A stretch of 64,000 bases of DNA from an uncultured Chitinophagaceae bacterium (lineage in GTDB: Bacteria; Bacteroidota; Bacteroidia; Chitinophagales; Chitinophagaceae). Position 1 is the first letter of the stretch. Every line of letters begins with the position of its first letter. The notes under the pieces were generated by a model, which did not search any database, was not told where the DNA came from, and saw nothing but the letters and a program-made list of their open reading frames with translations. The stretch is taken from NCBI GenBank assembly GCA_937958995.1, contig CALGAP010000005.1, positions 288,365-352,364 of the forward strand. Direction: 5' to 3'. Made by a program: the position numbers and the translations under genes. This document shows positions 1 through 8,700 of the stretch, piece after piece.

Positions 1-57
1 CGTGGAGGCCAGTTGTTGTACATCGCGGTTATAAACGGGAATCAGTATGGAGATCAT
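1..57 (-). CDS. Family 2 glycosyltransferase, N-terminal end only (runs off the window)
   Basis: Only the first 19 codons lie in the window. They read M-I-S-I-L-I-P-V-Y-N-R-D and so on, the usual opening beta strand of GT-A fold family 2 glycosyltransferases, where the sequence I-P-V-Y-N/D begins the nucleotide-sugar binding site. The ATG (55-57 on the minus strand) overlaps the TGA of the upstream ABC ATPase gene by four bases (ATGA), so the two are probably translationally coupled in one operon. Function beyond the family cannot be stated because the donor and acceptor regions lie outside the window. Confidence 0.7.
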   Translation of the reverse strand, partial: MISILIPVYNRDVQQLAST

Positions 58-743
58 GCCGAATTGATGGTGGCATTATCGATAACGCGTCCTCTTTCGG
101 TGCGTACCACGCGGCCCGGGAAATTGTTGATCACCACATAATCGTGCGTAGCCATTACGATGGCGGTGCCGAAGTCGCGCGAGATATGCATCAGCAACTG
201 CATAATTTCATCCGAGGTCTCGGGATCGAGATTACCCGTAGGCTCATCGGCCAGTATCAGTTTGGGGGAGTTCAATAAAGCGCGTGCTATATCCACGCGT
301 TGTTGTTCGCCGCCACTCAGTTCAAAAGGCATTTTAAAACCTTTTGCCTTCAGCCCCACTTTATCGAGCACGTCCACTATTTTTTCGTCCATCAGCTTTT
401 CATCCTTCCAGCCGGTGGCGCGCAGCACAAATTTGAGATTGTCGTTTACGTTGCGGTCGGTGAGTAATTGAAAATCCTGGAACACCACGCCCAGGTTGCG
501 GCGCAGGTAGGGAACACGCTTCCAGTCCATTTCCCTGAGGTTGAAGCCCACGACAGTGCCCTCACCTTCCTTTAGGGGTAGGTCGCCATACAACGTCTTC
601 AACAGGCTTGATTTACCTGTGCCTGTCTTGCCTACCAGGTACACAAACTCGCCCTTTTTCACGGTGAAATGAACATCCTGCAGAATCAGGTTATTGCCCT
701 GGTAAATATTCGCGTGTTTGAGCTCAATAATGTTTTCCTGCAT
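54..743 (-). CDS. ftsE: FtsE-like ABC transporter ATP-binding protein
   Basis: This is a 229-residue ABC ATPase of the FtsE/LolD type, predicted to sit on the inner face of the cytoplasmic membrane. In FtsEX it regulates peptidoglycan hydrolases during division. Visible motifs are Walker A GKTGTGKS (residues 38-45), Q-loop Gln90, signature LSGGEQQ (142-148), Walker B LILADEP (162-168) and switch His200. The reading frame stays open for 26 codons upstream. The start at 743 is preferred because residues after it align with the family and a TAnnTTTG -7 box lies just upstream at 762-769, inside the longer frame. No ftsX is adjacent in the window, and FtsE-like ATPases next to glycosyltransferases are also seen outside division operons, so the exact partner is uncertain. 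Confidence 0.85.
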   Translation of the reverse strand: MQENIIELKHANIYQGNNLILQDVHFTVKKGEFVYLVGKTGTGKSSLLKTLYGDLPLKEGEGTVVGFNLREMDWKRVPYLRRNLGVVFQDFQLLTDRNVNDNLKFVLRATGWKDEKLMDEKIVDVLDKVGLKAKGFKMPFELSGGEQQRVDIARALLNSPKLILADEPTGNLDPETSDEIMQLLMHISRDFGTAIVMATHDYVVINNFPGRVVRTERGRVIDNATINSA

Positions 744-761
744 AATAGGCTGTGTGTTAAG

Positions 762-769
762 CAAAAGTA
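762..769 (-). promoter_or_regulatory. Bacteroidota -7 promoter element (TAnnTTTG) for the ftsE-like gene
   Basis: On the minus strand this reads TACTTTTG, an exact match to TAnnTTTG. Transcription would start near 756, leaving a leader of about 12 bases before the ATG at 743. A TTG with the usual 19-20 base spacing is not present. Confidence 0.5.
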
Positions 770-770
770 A

Positions 771-838
771 GTTTAAAAGTTGACAAGTTAAAAAGTTGAC
801 AAGGCCTGTGGACGCGGTCACCAGTTAACCTGTCAACT
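771..838. repeat. Two tandem 16-bp repeats plus an inverted third copy
   Basis: Bases 771-786 and 787-802 are direct repeats ending in AAGTTGACAA, with one mismatch. Bases 824-838 carry the inverted version with one mismatch. The set lies between the small lysine-rich gene and the ftsE promoter. It could fold into a hairpin ending the upstream transcript, or serve as a protein-binding array. The sequence alone does not decide between them. Confidence 0.6.
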
Positions 839-848
839 TCTTCACCCA

Positions 849-1013
849 CTAAGCCGACAGCCAGCATCCGCTCTTTTTCTCTTTCTTCTCCTTCTTTTCT
901 TTTAGCTCCTTCTTTTCCTGGACCCTGTCGTTTTGTTTGCGTGTTGAGAGACTTGCAAATGCTACGGCGGCCATACAGGCGAGCAGTAGAACGATCACCA
1001 GTAATTTTTTCAT
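849..1013 (-). CDS. Small lysine/glutamate-rich secreted or membrane-anchored peptide (54 aa)
   Basis: A 54-codon frame reads MKKLLVIVLLLACMAAVAFA at its N-terminus, a good signal peptide or membrane anchor. Its C-terminal half is made almost entirely of lysine and glutamate (KEKKEKKEKK-type) and ends in SGCWLSA. The arrangement of a positive N-terminus, hydrophobic core and charged tail argues for a real gene over chance. It lies upstream of ftsE on the same strand and is followed by the repeat array at 771-838. I do not recognise a characterised family. An alternative is a short membrane peptide whose basic/acidic tail interacts with phospholipid or nucleic acid. A longer frame over the same bases is a shifted shadow. 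Confidence 0.6.
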   Translation of the reverse strand: MKKLLVIVLLLACMAAVAFASLSTRKQNDRVQEKKELKEKKEKKEKKSGCWLSA

Positions 1014-1182
1014 ACATGAAGGATTTTGACAGTTATGAATAGGAAGAAATGGGCCTGGACCTGGTCAAATTATAATAGGATTAAAAACGGAAACTTCGTT
1101 AGCGCATGCAATAATTGTTCCATGCGACAGGATGATTCAGCAACGTAATTTATCAATATCTTTAGCCTACCTTGCCTGTTAT

Positions 1183-2382
1183 ATGGTACCAGACATTAGC
1201 ACCCCCCCGACTGAAAAACAAGACATTGAGCAGCGGATCATTGAGGAACTGCGCAAAAGCGAAGAGCGCTATCACAAAATGATCGAGGAGGTGGAAGACT
1301 ACGCCATCCTGCTGCTCGATAAGGAGGGCATTGTTCAAAACTGGAACCGAGGCGCCGAGAAAATCAAGGGGTATAAGGAAGAAGAAATTGTAGGAAAAAG
1401 TTTCCGCGTGTTTTACCTGCCCGAAGACCAGCTGAAAGGTCTTCCCGACCAACTCATTGCCGAAGCTGCCGTCAAAGGAAAAGCCCTGCACGAAGGATGG
1501 CGCGCGCGCAAAGATGGATCTGCCTTTTGGGGAAGCGTGGTGATCACCGCACTGCATGATGACCAGAACAATGTGGTCGGTTTCTCAAAAGTGACCCGCG
1601 ACCTCACAGAAAGAAAAAGCGCCGAAGATAAGATTCGCCAGTACAATAATGAACTGGAGTTTCAGAATAAGGAGCTGGAACAATTTGCCTATGCCGCTGC
1701 CCACGATATGAAGGAGCCGCTGCGAAAGATCAGGTTTTACACCAATATGGTCTTTGATAATGCAGGTCACCTGTTGCCCGAGAAAGAACGAGAATACCTC
1801 AAGCGCACCATAACCGCCGCCGCCCGCATGCAGGTGCTGATAGATGATCTGCTCACTTACTCCAGGACTTCGACCATCGAGAAAGAACTGAAGAAAGTTG
1901 ACCTGGGAAAAATACTGGCCGAAATACAATCAGCGCATTCTGATACCATCCGCGATTTAAAAGCAAAAATAGAAGTTGGCCCGATGCCCGAATTGGATGG
2001 AATACCTTTTCAACTGATGCAGTTATTCGATAACCTGCTGAGTAATTCGCTGAAGTATCATCACCCCGCACGTCAACCACGCATTGCCATCAGGTCAGAA
2101 AAAGTTTTAACCCGCGAACCCGGCGCCGACACGGATGCAGAGCCAAGAGAATTTTATAGAATCACGGTGAGCGACAATGGCATTGGATTCGACGCGAAGT
2201 ACGCGGAAAAAGTATTCGACCTGTTCCAGCGTTTGCACGATAAGGTTACCTACTCGGGAACAGGTATCGGCCTGGCGCTTTGTCGCAAAATTGCACAAAA
2301 TCATAAAGGCTTTATATTAGCACATAGCGAAGAAGATGTAGGAGCCATATTTACAGTTTATTTGCCTGTCAGCAATTCCTGA
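1183..2382 (+). CDS. PAS-domain sensor histidine kinase
   Basis: This 399-residue, apparently cytosolic kinase has no membrane segment. In order it shows a short coiled lead-in, a PAS domain (roughly residues 28-145, with the EDYAILLLD and GFSKVTRDLT landmarks), a short coiled coil, a HisKA phosphoacceptor helix with HDMKEPLRKI (His174), and a HATPase domain with N-box DNLLSNSLKYH, G1 DNGIGFD and G2 GTGIGLAL. This layout resembles phytochrome-like and light- or redox-responsive kinases of Bacteroidota. The frame extends to an upstream ATG at 1132, but a TATCTTTA -7-like box at 1157-1164 favours 1183. The single-domain response regulator at 2521 follows and is the likely partner, forming a phosphorelay with no DNA-binding output of its own. 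Confidence 0.85.
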   Translation: MVPDISTPPTEKQDIEQRIIEELRKSEERYHKMIEEVEDYAILLLDKEGIVQNWNRGAEKIKGYKEEEIVGKSFRVFYLPEDQLKGLPDQLIAEAAVKGKALHEGWRARKDGSAFWGSVVITALHDDQNNVVGFSKVTRDLTERKSAEDKIRQYNNELEFQNKELEQFAYAAAHDMKEPLRKIRFYTNMVFDNAGHLLPEKEREYLKRTITAAARMQVLIDDLLTYSRTSTIEKELKKVDLGKILAEIQSAHSDTIRDLKAKIEVGPMPELDGIPFQLMQLFDNLLSNSLKYHHPARQPRIAIRSEKVLTREPGADTDAEPREFYRITVSDNGIGFDAKYAEKVFDLFQRLHDKVTYSGTGIGLALCRKIAQNHKGFILAHSEEDVGAIFTVYLPVSNS

Positions 2383-2520
2383 AGATTAGCGTATATTATT
2401 ATCGAACTGGCATAATTATTGTCTCACACAAATTGGTCACTAACTGCACTTCTCCCCTTAGAGCCTTTACGTAGATTCAACACGACTATAGGCCTTAAAC
2501 GATCACCATTAACTTATTGT

Positions 2521-2928
2521 ATGAAACCTACTACCAAACGCGTATTCCTGATTGACGATGATGAAGACGATCATCTTTTCTTCGGTATCGGGTTGAACGA
2601 GTTTGATCCTTCCATTGAAATTCTCTACGACAACGATAGTGAGACTGCACTGCGCCGGATGACGGAAAAAAGAGATCCGCTGGCGGATATTGTTTTTTTA
2701 GACTGGAATATGCCCAAGCTTTCGGGCAGACAATTACTCGGGGCCATCCGCACCAATAACATGTATAAAGAAGTGCCGGTGATTGTGTTTACCACCTCAT
2801 CTTCGTATGAAGATAAGGTTGAGGCGCAGGAACTCGGCGCTTCTTATTTTTTATCGAAGCCGTCGAGCCTTAAAGAACTAAAAAGAAACCTGCAGGATAT
2901 TTTTAGCCACGTGTGGGATGACAAGTAA
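2521..2928 (+). CDS. Single-domain response regulator (CheY-like receiver)
   Basis: This 135-residue receiver domain has no output domain. The acidic pocket is in LIDDDEDD near the N-terminus, the phosphoacceptor is Asp61 in FLDWNMP, the conserved Thr is in VIVFTTS, and Lys113 is in SKPSS. The subtype pairs with PAS histidine kinases in Bacteroidota (Rcp1-like), and the kinase gene ends about 140 bases upstream on the same strand. The frame continues upstream to 2419, but the ATG at 2521 begins exactly where receiver domains begin, so it is used here. It probably works by protein-protein contact or as a relay. Confidence 0.88.
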   Translation: MKPTTKRVFLIDDDEDDHLFFGIGLNEFDPSIEILYDNDSETALRRMTEKRDPLADIVFLDWNMPKLSGRQLLGAIRTNNMYKEVPVIVFTTSSSYEDKVEAQELGASYFLSKPSSLKELKRNLQDIFSHVWDDK

Positions 2929-2936
2929 AGGAAAAA

Positions 2937-3299
2937 TTAACCCGGTGTTTGTTTACGCACCAGCATCACTTCGCGGGTATTGGCGGGATTGTATCTTACT
3001 TTCAAAATGGTGCCATTGCGCATAGTGCTCAAATCCATCAGCGTAAGTATTTCCGACACTTCAGCTACAAAATGGGTACGCGATTCGGGCTGCACTTTCA
3101 GCAGCATTCTTACCATGGGTTCATTATTGATGTAGCGACCGGTCTTTTCAATACTCAATATTACTGCTTCTGCTTCGGCGCCGTGACGCGCCAGTCTTTC
3201 GCTGCTTCTGGCCTGGCGGATACGAGGAATGATTGTCCAGCATAACAAAGCATATACGATCACTACTGCGAGAGAGCCTGCCAGGAAAATAAATAACAT
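2937..3299 (-). CDS. Small membrane-anchored protein with DUF3592-like soluble domain
   Basis: The product has 120 residues with one N-terminal transmembrane helix (about residues 2-25), then a soluble part with AEAVILSIEKTGRYINNEPMVRMLLKVQP and later VRYNPANTREVML, split here by family landmarks. The pattern of A-V-I-L-S-I-E-x-T-G followed by a short beta-sandwich and V-x-Y-x-P matches the DUF3592 style of small bacterial envelope proteins with no known activity. It converges with the response regulator gene, ending 9 bases after that gene's stop, and faces a different promoter. Function is not known. Confidence 0.7.
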   Translation of the reverse strand: MLFIFLAGSLAVVIVYALLCWTIIPRIRQARSSERLARHGAEAEAVILSIEKTGRYINNEPMVRMLLKVQPESRTHFVAEVSEILTLMDLSTMRNGTILKVRYNPANTREVMLVRKQTPG

Positions 3300-3378
3300 T
3301 GCTTACATAATTTTTTACAGCAGCAAAGTAACGAGGCGCAGGAAAGGCCTCCTACCGCAGTTTAGCAGGCGGTAGGTT

Positions 3379-3828
3379 TTATTTCGTGTCCGGCCCTTTC
3401 TGGCGATCGCGGTTACTGCGCTGCGGAGAAGGTAAGGGGTTCATCGCAGCAAACGTGCCGCCATCAGCACCGCAATACCATGCTCCGCTCAGGGTAATTT
3501 TAGTGGCGCTGACTGTTGCCTGGATATTGATTACGGGACCGTCCTGAATAAACTGGTAATTGCCGTAAAGTATCGAATCGCTTAGCATATAAGTGCCTTT
3601 TGCCTTATCGCCCTGGCAGGTGTCGCCTTCATATACCAGCATTTTTCCGTTTTCCTTAAATACGAACATCAATGGTTTTGTAGCTCTATCATTTTCGGAA
3701 GAATATTGCCCATACCAGGTGCCGTTGAGAAATGTGAATTTGGCGGGCTTTGCGGCCGGACTGCTTTTGGTCCAGGCAAACAGGATGCTGGCGGTGATTA
3801 TTATCATCACCGAATAGATCAGTTTCAT
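3379..3828 (-). CDS. Secreted small beta-rich protein, lipocalin-like (hypothetical)
   Basis: The product has 149 residues with an N-terminal signal peptide (MKLIYSVMIIITASILFAW). The mature part opens with FLNGTWYGQYSSEN, includes FKENGKMLVYEGD, and alternates hydrophobic strands, as in small lipocalin/DUF-type beta-barrels that begin with a G-x-W motif. Two cysteines (in DTCQGDK and WYCGADG) could form a disulfide. The last 20 residues are polar and basic. No catalytic residues stand out. It is on the same strand as the DUF3592-like gene, 79 bases upstream of it, and may share its transcript. Confidence 0.65.
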   Translation of the reverse strand: MKLIYSVMIIITASILFAWTKSSPAAKPAKFTFLNGTWYGQYSSENDRATKPLMFVFKENGKMLVYEGDTCQGDKAKGTYMLSDSILYGNYQFIQDGPVINIQATVSATKITLSGAWYCGADGGTFAAMNPLPSPQRSNRDRQKGPDTK

Positions 3829-4201
3829 GGCTGTGCGTCACTGTTGATTATCCTTTCTTGTAGATATAAGTGGCTTCTTTAAGCAGCGGGTGACCACCTT
3901 CCAGGGTTCAGATTTTACCAAGGCATAAATCTTCACCCCTCCCGCGGGGTATAAAATTATGGTTTGCAAAGAAACGGCGAGGTAAATTCATAGCCAGCGT
4001 GTTTTAGCAGACGGCAGTGCCTTGGCAGCAGATGGTAAAATTGATGTAGTAACTGACGCCTGAATTGCTTTGGTGAAATGATTCCCCAAAATTATTCGGC
4101 GCGCTAACATCGATAGGCGCTTTCCTGTTTTCGCGCAGGGTTGGTCTGAAAATTATAATTAATGTAGCCAGGGCACTTGCCTCCAACTTAATCGCTATAA
4201 C
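3829..4201. other. Intergenic region with no supported gene
   Basis: This stretch of about 370 bases separates the lipocalin-like gene from the lipoprotein gene at 4202, which point away from each other, so promoters for both should lie here. A short GC hairpin (ACCCC...GGGGT) sits around 3936-3950. A 60-codon minus-strand frame (4004-4186) has no family resemblance and was not accepted. Confidence 0.5.
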
Positions 4202-5077
4202 ATGAACAACTTTACTCGTGCGACGCTTACCGGTGTGTGTGTTTCAGTATTTTTATCTGTATCCTGCTCAAAAGACAACCTGGACGAACCCAATGGAAAA
4301 AAGAACCGAAACGAACACTGCGAGGTAGCTTCTTTCTCACAGCAATACGAGGGCGGACAGCCCGGATTTATTTTCAGCAAGACTTATGATTTTTCGGGCC
4401 AGCGACTTGCCCGCATCGACGCAGGATTGTACAGCGGCGGATCCATCTGGGATACCGTACATCTCAACATCTCTTACAATTTCAACACCATTTATTTTGT
4501 TTCGGCAGATAACCTGCGCGATACCGGCATAGTGTTGGAGGTTGACAACTACGGCCGTCCCATTCGCGCTGAAGTCGGAAAAATGATCGATGATGGTTTT
4601 GGCCCCCAGGAGTTTTACTACTCCAATAATCGTTTGCATAATATCAACCTAGACAATGGCTGGATGCGCATCTGGTTTCGGTACGATGTGCATGGCAACA
4701 ATACGCAGATCTATACCGACAGCGCCGACGGCATGCCGCGCATTAACCATGTATATCAATATGCCCATGGAAAAAAGCGCGAGCCGCAATACTATATGGA
4801 CGAAGCGCGCGGGTTTAGTTTTAACGTACTTACCATTCTGCACGTCGCAGGTTTTTTCCCTGAGCTGAATCCCATTCACCCGCGTGTGCGCACAACAGTT
4901 TACTGGGGCCCATACCAGGCGTACGACTATCAGCAGAGAGATCACGTATATGATAAATCTGACCGTCTGTTGCAGTATAGAACGGCTCGGGCCGGCGAAC
5001 AACTTCCGGTGGCCACTTATACCGTGGGATATAATTGTTCCGCCAGCAACAATTACCTGATCACCACGGCAAGGTAA
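4202..5077 (+). CDS. Hypothetical outer-envelope lipoprotein
   Basis: The product has 291 residues with an N-terminal type II signal peptide and lipobox LSVSC (Cys about residue 22), followed by Ser-Lys-Asp-Asn. The mature region contains repeated short beta strands with aromatic residues (for example YDFSGQRLARIDAG, YNFNTIYFVSADN, EFYYSNNRLHNINLD, FRYDVHGNNTQIYTD). These resemble the YD-type strands of Bacteroidota DUF4595-like lipoproteins, which carry about one strand pair every 25 residues. A C-terminal Cys lies in GYNCSASNN. It appears to be a single-gene unit ended by the terminator at 5253-5280. Substrate or partner is unknown. Confidence 0.7.
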   Translation: MNNFTRATLTGVCVSVFLSVSCSKDNLDEPNGKKNRNEHCEVASFSQQYEGGQPGFIFSKTYDFSGQRLARIDAGLYSGGSIWDTVHLNISYNFNTIYFVSADNLRDTGIVLEVDNYGRPIRAEVGKMIDDGFGPQEFYYSNNRLHNINLDNGWMRIWFRYDVHGNNTQIYTDSADGMPRINHVYQYAHGKKREPQYYMDEARGFSFNVLTILHVAGFFPELNPIHPRVRTTVYWGPYQAYDYQQRDHVYDKSDRLLQYRTARAGEQLPVATYTVGYNCSASNNYLITTAR

Positions 5078-5252
5078 AGGCCAGGCATGCCGGGTTATAT
5101 ACAGGAAATCACTTAGCGGCTATCCGGAAATGTATTGATCATTTTAAAATCGGGGCAGCGGCGATGCGTGGTCTGTACAGAGCTTTCCTATTTTCGGAAT
5201 ACAAAAAAGAGATGATTACCGGCAACACTACTCATAGGCAAGCAACAGGAAG

Positions 5253-5280
5253 CATCCCCTTCGGGGGATGTTTTGTTTTT
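5253..5280 (+). terminator. Rho-independent terminator with UUCG loop
   Basis: CATCCCC (5253-5259) pairs with GGGGATG (5264-5270) around a TTCG tetraloop and is followed by TTTTGTTTTT. It lies downstream of the lipoprotein gene and ends its transcript. Confidence 0.85.
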
Positions 5281-5306
5281 GCAAAGTGCCTGCGTTGCGC
5301 CAAAAC

Positions 5307-5534
5307 TTACTTCACATACTTGTACACGTTCTTTTTGTACACTTCCAGGTCGGCCAGGTTAGAGATTTCTTCAAAGCGGTAAACTTCACCTGTCCTTGTC
5401 TCGCGCACCAGCGCAACAATTTCCCCGTTCACGATCGTTGATTTCGCGCGGTTGAAGATAGCGTCGAGCGCGTTACGATCGTTCAGCATTTGGAGCTCTT
5501 CAATTTGGCCAACTGATATAATGTATTCCTGCAT
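5307..5534 (-). CDS. Small conserved hypothetical protein (75 aa)
   Basis: The frame is 75 codons from the ATG at 5534 (an in-frame ATG at 5555 is also possible). It opens MQEYIISVGQIEEL and ends DLEVYKKNVYKYVK, giving a mixed alpha/beta soluble protein with regular hydrophobic spacing and no signal peptide. The composition is that of a folded cytosolic protein. I believe related short proteins occur in Chitinophagaceae but cannot name a family. It faces the terminator of the lipoprotein gene and ends about 27 bases from it. Confidence 0.6.
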   Translation of the reverse strand: MQEYIISVGQIEELQMLNDRNALDAIFNRAKSTIVNGEIVALVRETRTGEVYRFEEISNLADLEVYKKNVYKYVK

Positions 5535-5661
5535 GAAATGGATGATGTGGGTCAAAAGTAAAATATTCAGGCACCAGTTCTGAACTTTTCATGGTCGTAT
5601 TTTTTGTGCATCGACCATGAGTCTTAGTCTTGAACGCTAGCAGCGCAAATAGAAACCAAAA

Positions 5662-5694
5662 AAAAATGCTACCAAATAAGCTGGTAGCATTTTT
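5662..5694 (-). terminator. Rho-independent terminator after the eight-repeat protein gene
   Basis: Nine base pairs (ATGCTACCA and TGGTAGCAT) flank a seven-base loop, with an A-run before and a T-run after. On the minus strand the stem is followed by a long T-run, as expected 35 bases past the stop at 5729. The symmetry means it could work in both directions. Confidence 0.85.
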
Positions 5695-5728
5695 GCCACT
5701 TCCTTCAAAGGAAGTTTTCTATACTTGA

Positions 5729-8700
5729 CTAGAGCTTCATCAATCGCTCAACCCATCTCTTCTCTCCTTCCTGCACTAACACAGTGTACATGCCCTGGGG
5801 AAGCTTGCTGATCGAAATGACTTCGCCATTGTTCACTGCAGTATTCATCACTACTTTTCCATTTGCATCATATACTGTAAGCGCGGCGCGCAACACACCT
5901 GAAGGCAATACAACTTTCAAAGATTCCTTTGCCGGATTGGGATAAAGACTAATCGCTGCCTGCCGCGAAGCAATAGAAATCACCACCACTTTTGAATAAC
6001 TATACTTTCCGTCCAGGTCTACCTGCTTGATCCTGTATCGAACAGTACCGGCGGGAGCGGCAGCATCGGAATAGCTATAGTCATGATCGCCGGATACGTT
6101 CTTTGCAGGAACACTGTCAATTGCTATAAACGAACCGCCCACACTTCTCTCTATTACAAAATATGCTGTGTGTAATTCATCAGTCGTTCCCCAACTCAGT
6201 TCGGCTTTGCCTTGTTTTTCTTTCACGGTAAAATATACCCAGGTCAGCGGCAGTGCGCCGGTGGTAACTACCTGCCCGGACAGCACGTTTACTGTGTTAT
6301 AAACCGGTCCGTCCTGGCCATTATATTCGAATATGCTGAAGTGATAAGTCTTCTGCGGCTCAAGAGCTGTCACAGTCACGCTGCTGCCAGTACCAGCATA
6401 CACCACGTATTCGCCAGCGGCAATCTGTGAACCTTGCTTGAATTGTGCGGCGGCTGTATACTTGCTCAAATCAGTGGGTTTACCTGAAATAGCGCTACCC
6501 TCTTTCATGACTACCAGCCTGCGCTCGCCGTTGCCCTTCTGCCAGGTAAGAGTAATGGAACCGGAAGTAACCTGGGTTTCTGGTGATGAGCTGCCGGTAG
6601 CGGGCGCCACCGCAGTAGATTGTTGCACGGCAAGCGCGTCGGTCACCAGGTATTTGATATTCGCGCCGGTTCCATTGTATTCATATACTGCAAGACTATA
6701 ACTGGTTGCAGCTTGCAGGTTGGTGATCTCTGCTTCTTCCGCAGTGCCGTTATATGCCACATAATGTCCTCCGCCGAGATCTGTACCACTGCCAAAAGCT
6801 GCATTAGCCGGGTAATCGCTGCCATTGGCTGGCACAAAACTGAAATCTGCACCTTGTTTCATCACCACAATGCGCCTGCTGCCGTTACCTTTATTCCATT
6901 TGAAAGTGAGCTTGTTTCCATCAGCGGTAAATGACGGATTGCTGGCGTTCAGAGTTGGTGCTGTTATACCACCATCAGATTCGGTTGTAAACTGGCCTAC
7001 CGCGCCCGGGCGAAGATATACAGGGCCACTGCCGCCATTGTATTCAAATACAGCAATATGGTAAGTAGTGTTGGGCTGCAATGCCAGCACATTAACGGGG
7101 CCTGAAGAAGCAGGCGAGCCTACCACGTAATTGCCATCACCCATATGAGCCACAGGTGTCCCGAAACTTTGATTCCACTGATACATTACAAAATTCTGCG
7201 GTTCTACCGACACGGGACTATTGGCACGCAGTACTACCAGGCGCTGGCTGCCATTGCCTTTGCTGAGGTTGATTCTTGCGGTAGTAGCCGTAACCAGGTC
7301 GGCAAAAACACCGGTGGCCTGTTCAGTAGGTGCCGATAAAGTAGTGGCCTGGCCGGCGAGGAAAGTGGATGTGCGATAGTCAGGCAACCCGTTGGTGACA
7401 TTGTATTCAAATATCGCAACATGATAAGTGGTGCCTGCCTGGAGGTTTTTCAGACTGAAACTACGTCCAATACCATCGTGCACCACAAATTGTCCATCTT
7501 CCACCTCGGTGCCTTCGCCAAAGTTGGATGAAGCAGTGTAAGTCTGCCCGTCTTGAGGCCTGGCCGTTACCGGTTGTCCCATACGCGCGATTACCAGTCT
7601 GCGCGAGCCATCACCACCACTCCAGCTATTAACAAATGAATTACCCTCGATCTGGTTGGCAATATAGTTGGTGGCCGGCGATGCGGGTTCATTGGGAATG
7701 GTTACCGATGCACGTGCAGGCTCCTGCTTATAAACCGGAAAATCCAACCCGTTCCATCCCCAGATGGCGATGTGGTAGGTCACACCGGGCGTAAGCATTG
7801 ATACGCTTCCGGCACTCGAGTTGGTGCTGCCGTATATCACGTAATTGCCGGGCGCAATCTCGTTACCTTGTCCAAAGTTGGAGCTGCCACTGTATTTGAT
7901 GAGGTCTTGCGGCACAGCATCCACTTCAGAGCCAGCTTTCACCACCACCAGCCTGTATTTGCTGTCGCCGGGATTATAGCTTATGGAAAAGCTGGTGCCG
8001 GTAACCGACGTTATATTGATATCTTTTGGCGAGTTTACCGGCGGCACAGCGGTGCTTTGGCTGCCTTGCGCAAACTGGCTGGTGAGATAATAGGTGTAAC
8101 CATTGGCGTCGATATCAAAATCAAAAACGCGGAAATAATAAACAGTTCGGGGCTCGAGATTAGTGAAAGTGCGGCTATTATCGAGCGAGTTCAACACAAA
8201 TTCTCCGTCGGCTATTTCTTCTCCGTTTCCAAATATTGTGCTGGCTTCATATAGTCTTCCGTTTTCAGGCACTGCAGTAACCGGTGCGCCTTTACGAGCG
8301 ATAATTAATTGATGCTTACCATTTCCCTTTGAAAAACTGATCTGCAATTTGGTGCCGTCCACTATGGGGTAAGAAAGCGCACCGGTGGACCTGGTAGGTC
8401 CGGCACTGGTAGTTAAAGAATACGTGGCAACGGGATCTTTGAGGTAAACCGGTCCGCTGGAGCCATTGTATTCAAACATCGCAAAATGGTAGGTGGTATT
8501 GGGCTCCAGGTTATTTACATTCAATGTAGTGGTACTGGCACCCGAGTAAATGGGGTAATTGTCTCCTCCGATGGGGGTAGCATCGCCAAAATCAGAATCT
8601 CCGGTATAAGCTTTCAAATCTTCCGGCAACACGTTTACCGGGGCGCCTTTACGGGCGAGGATCAAACGGCGCGCGCCATTGCCCAGGTTCCAGTTCAGTG

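Noticed and set aside
4004..4186. 60-codon minus-strand frame in the gap before the lipoprotein gene
   Set aside because: No signal peptide, no motif, low-complexity polar end, and no promoter placed for it.
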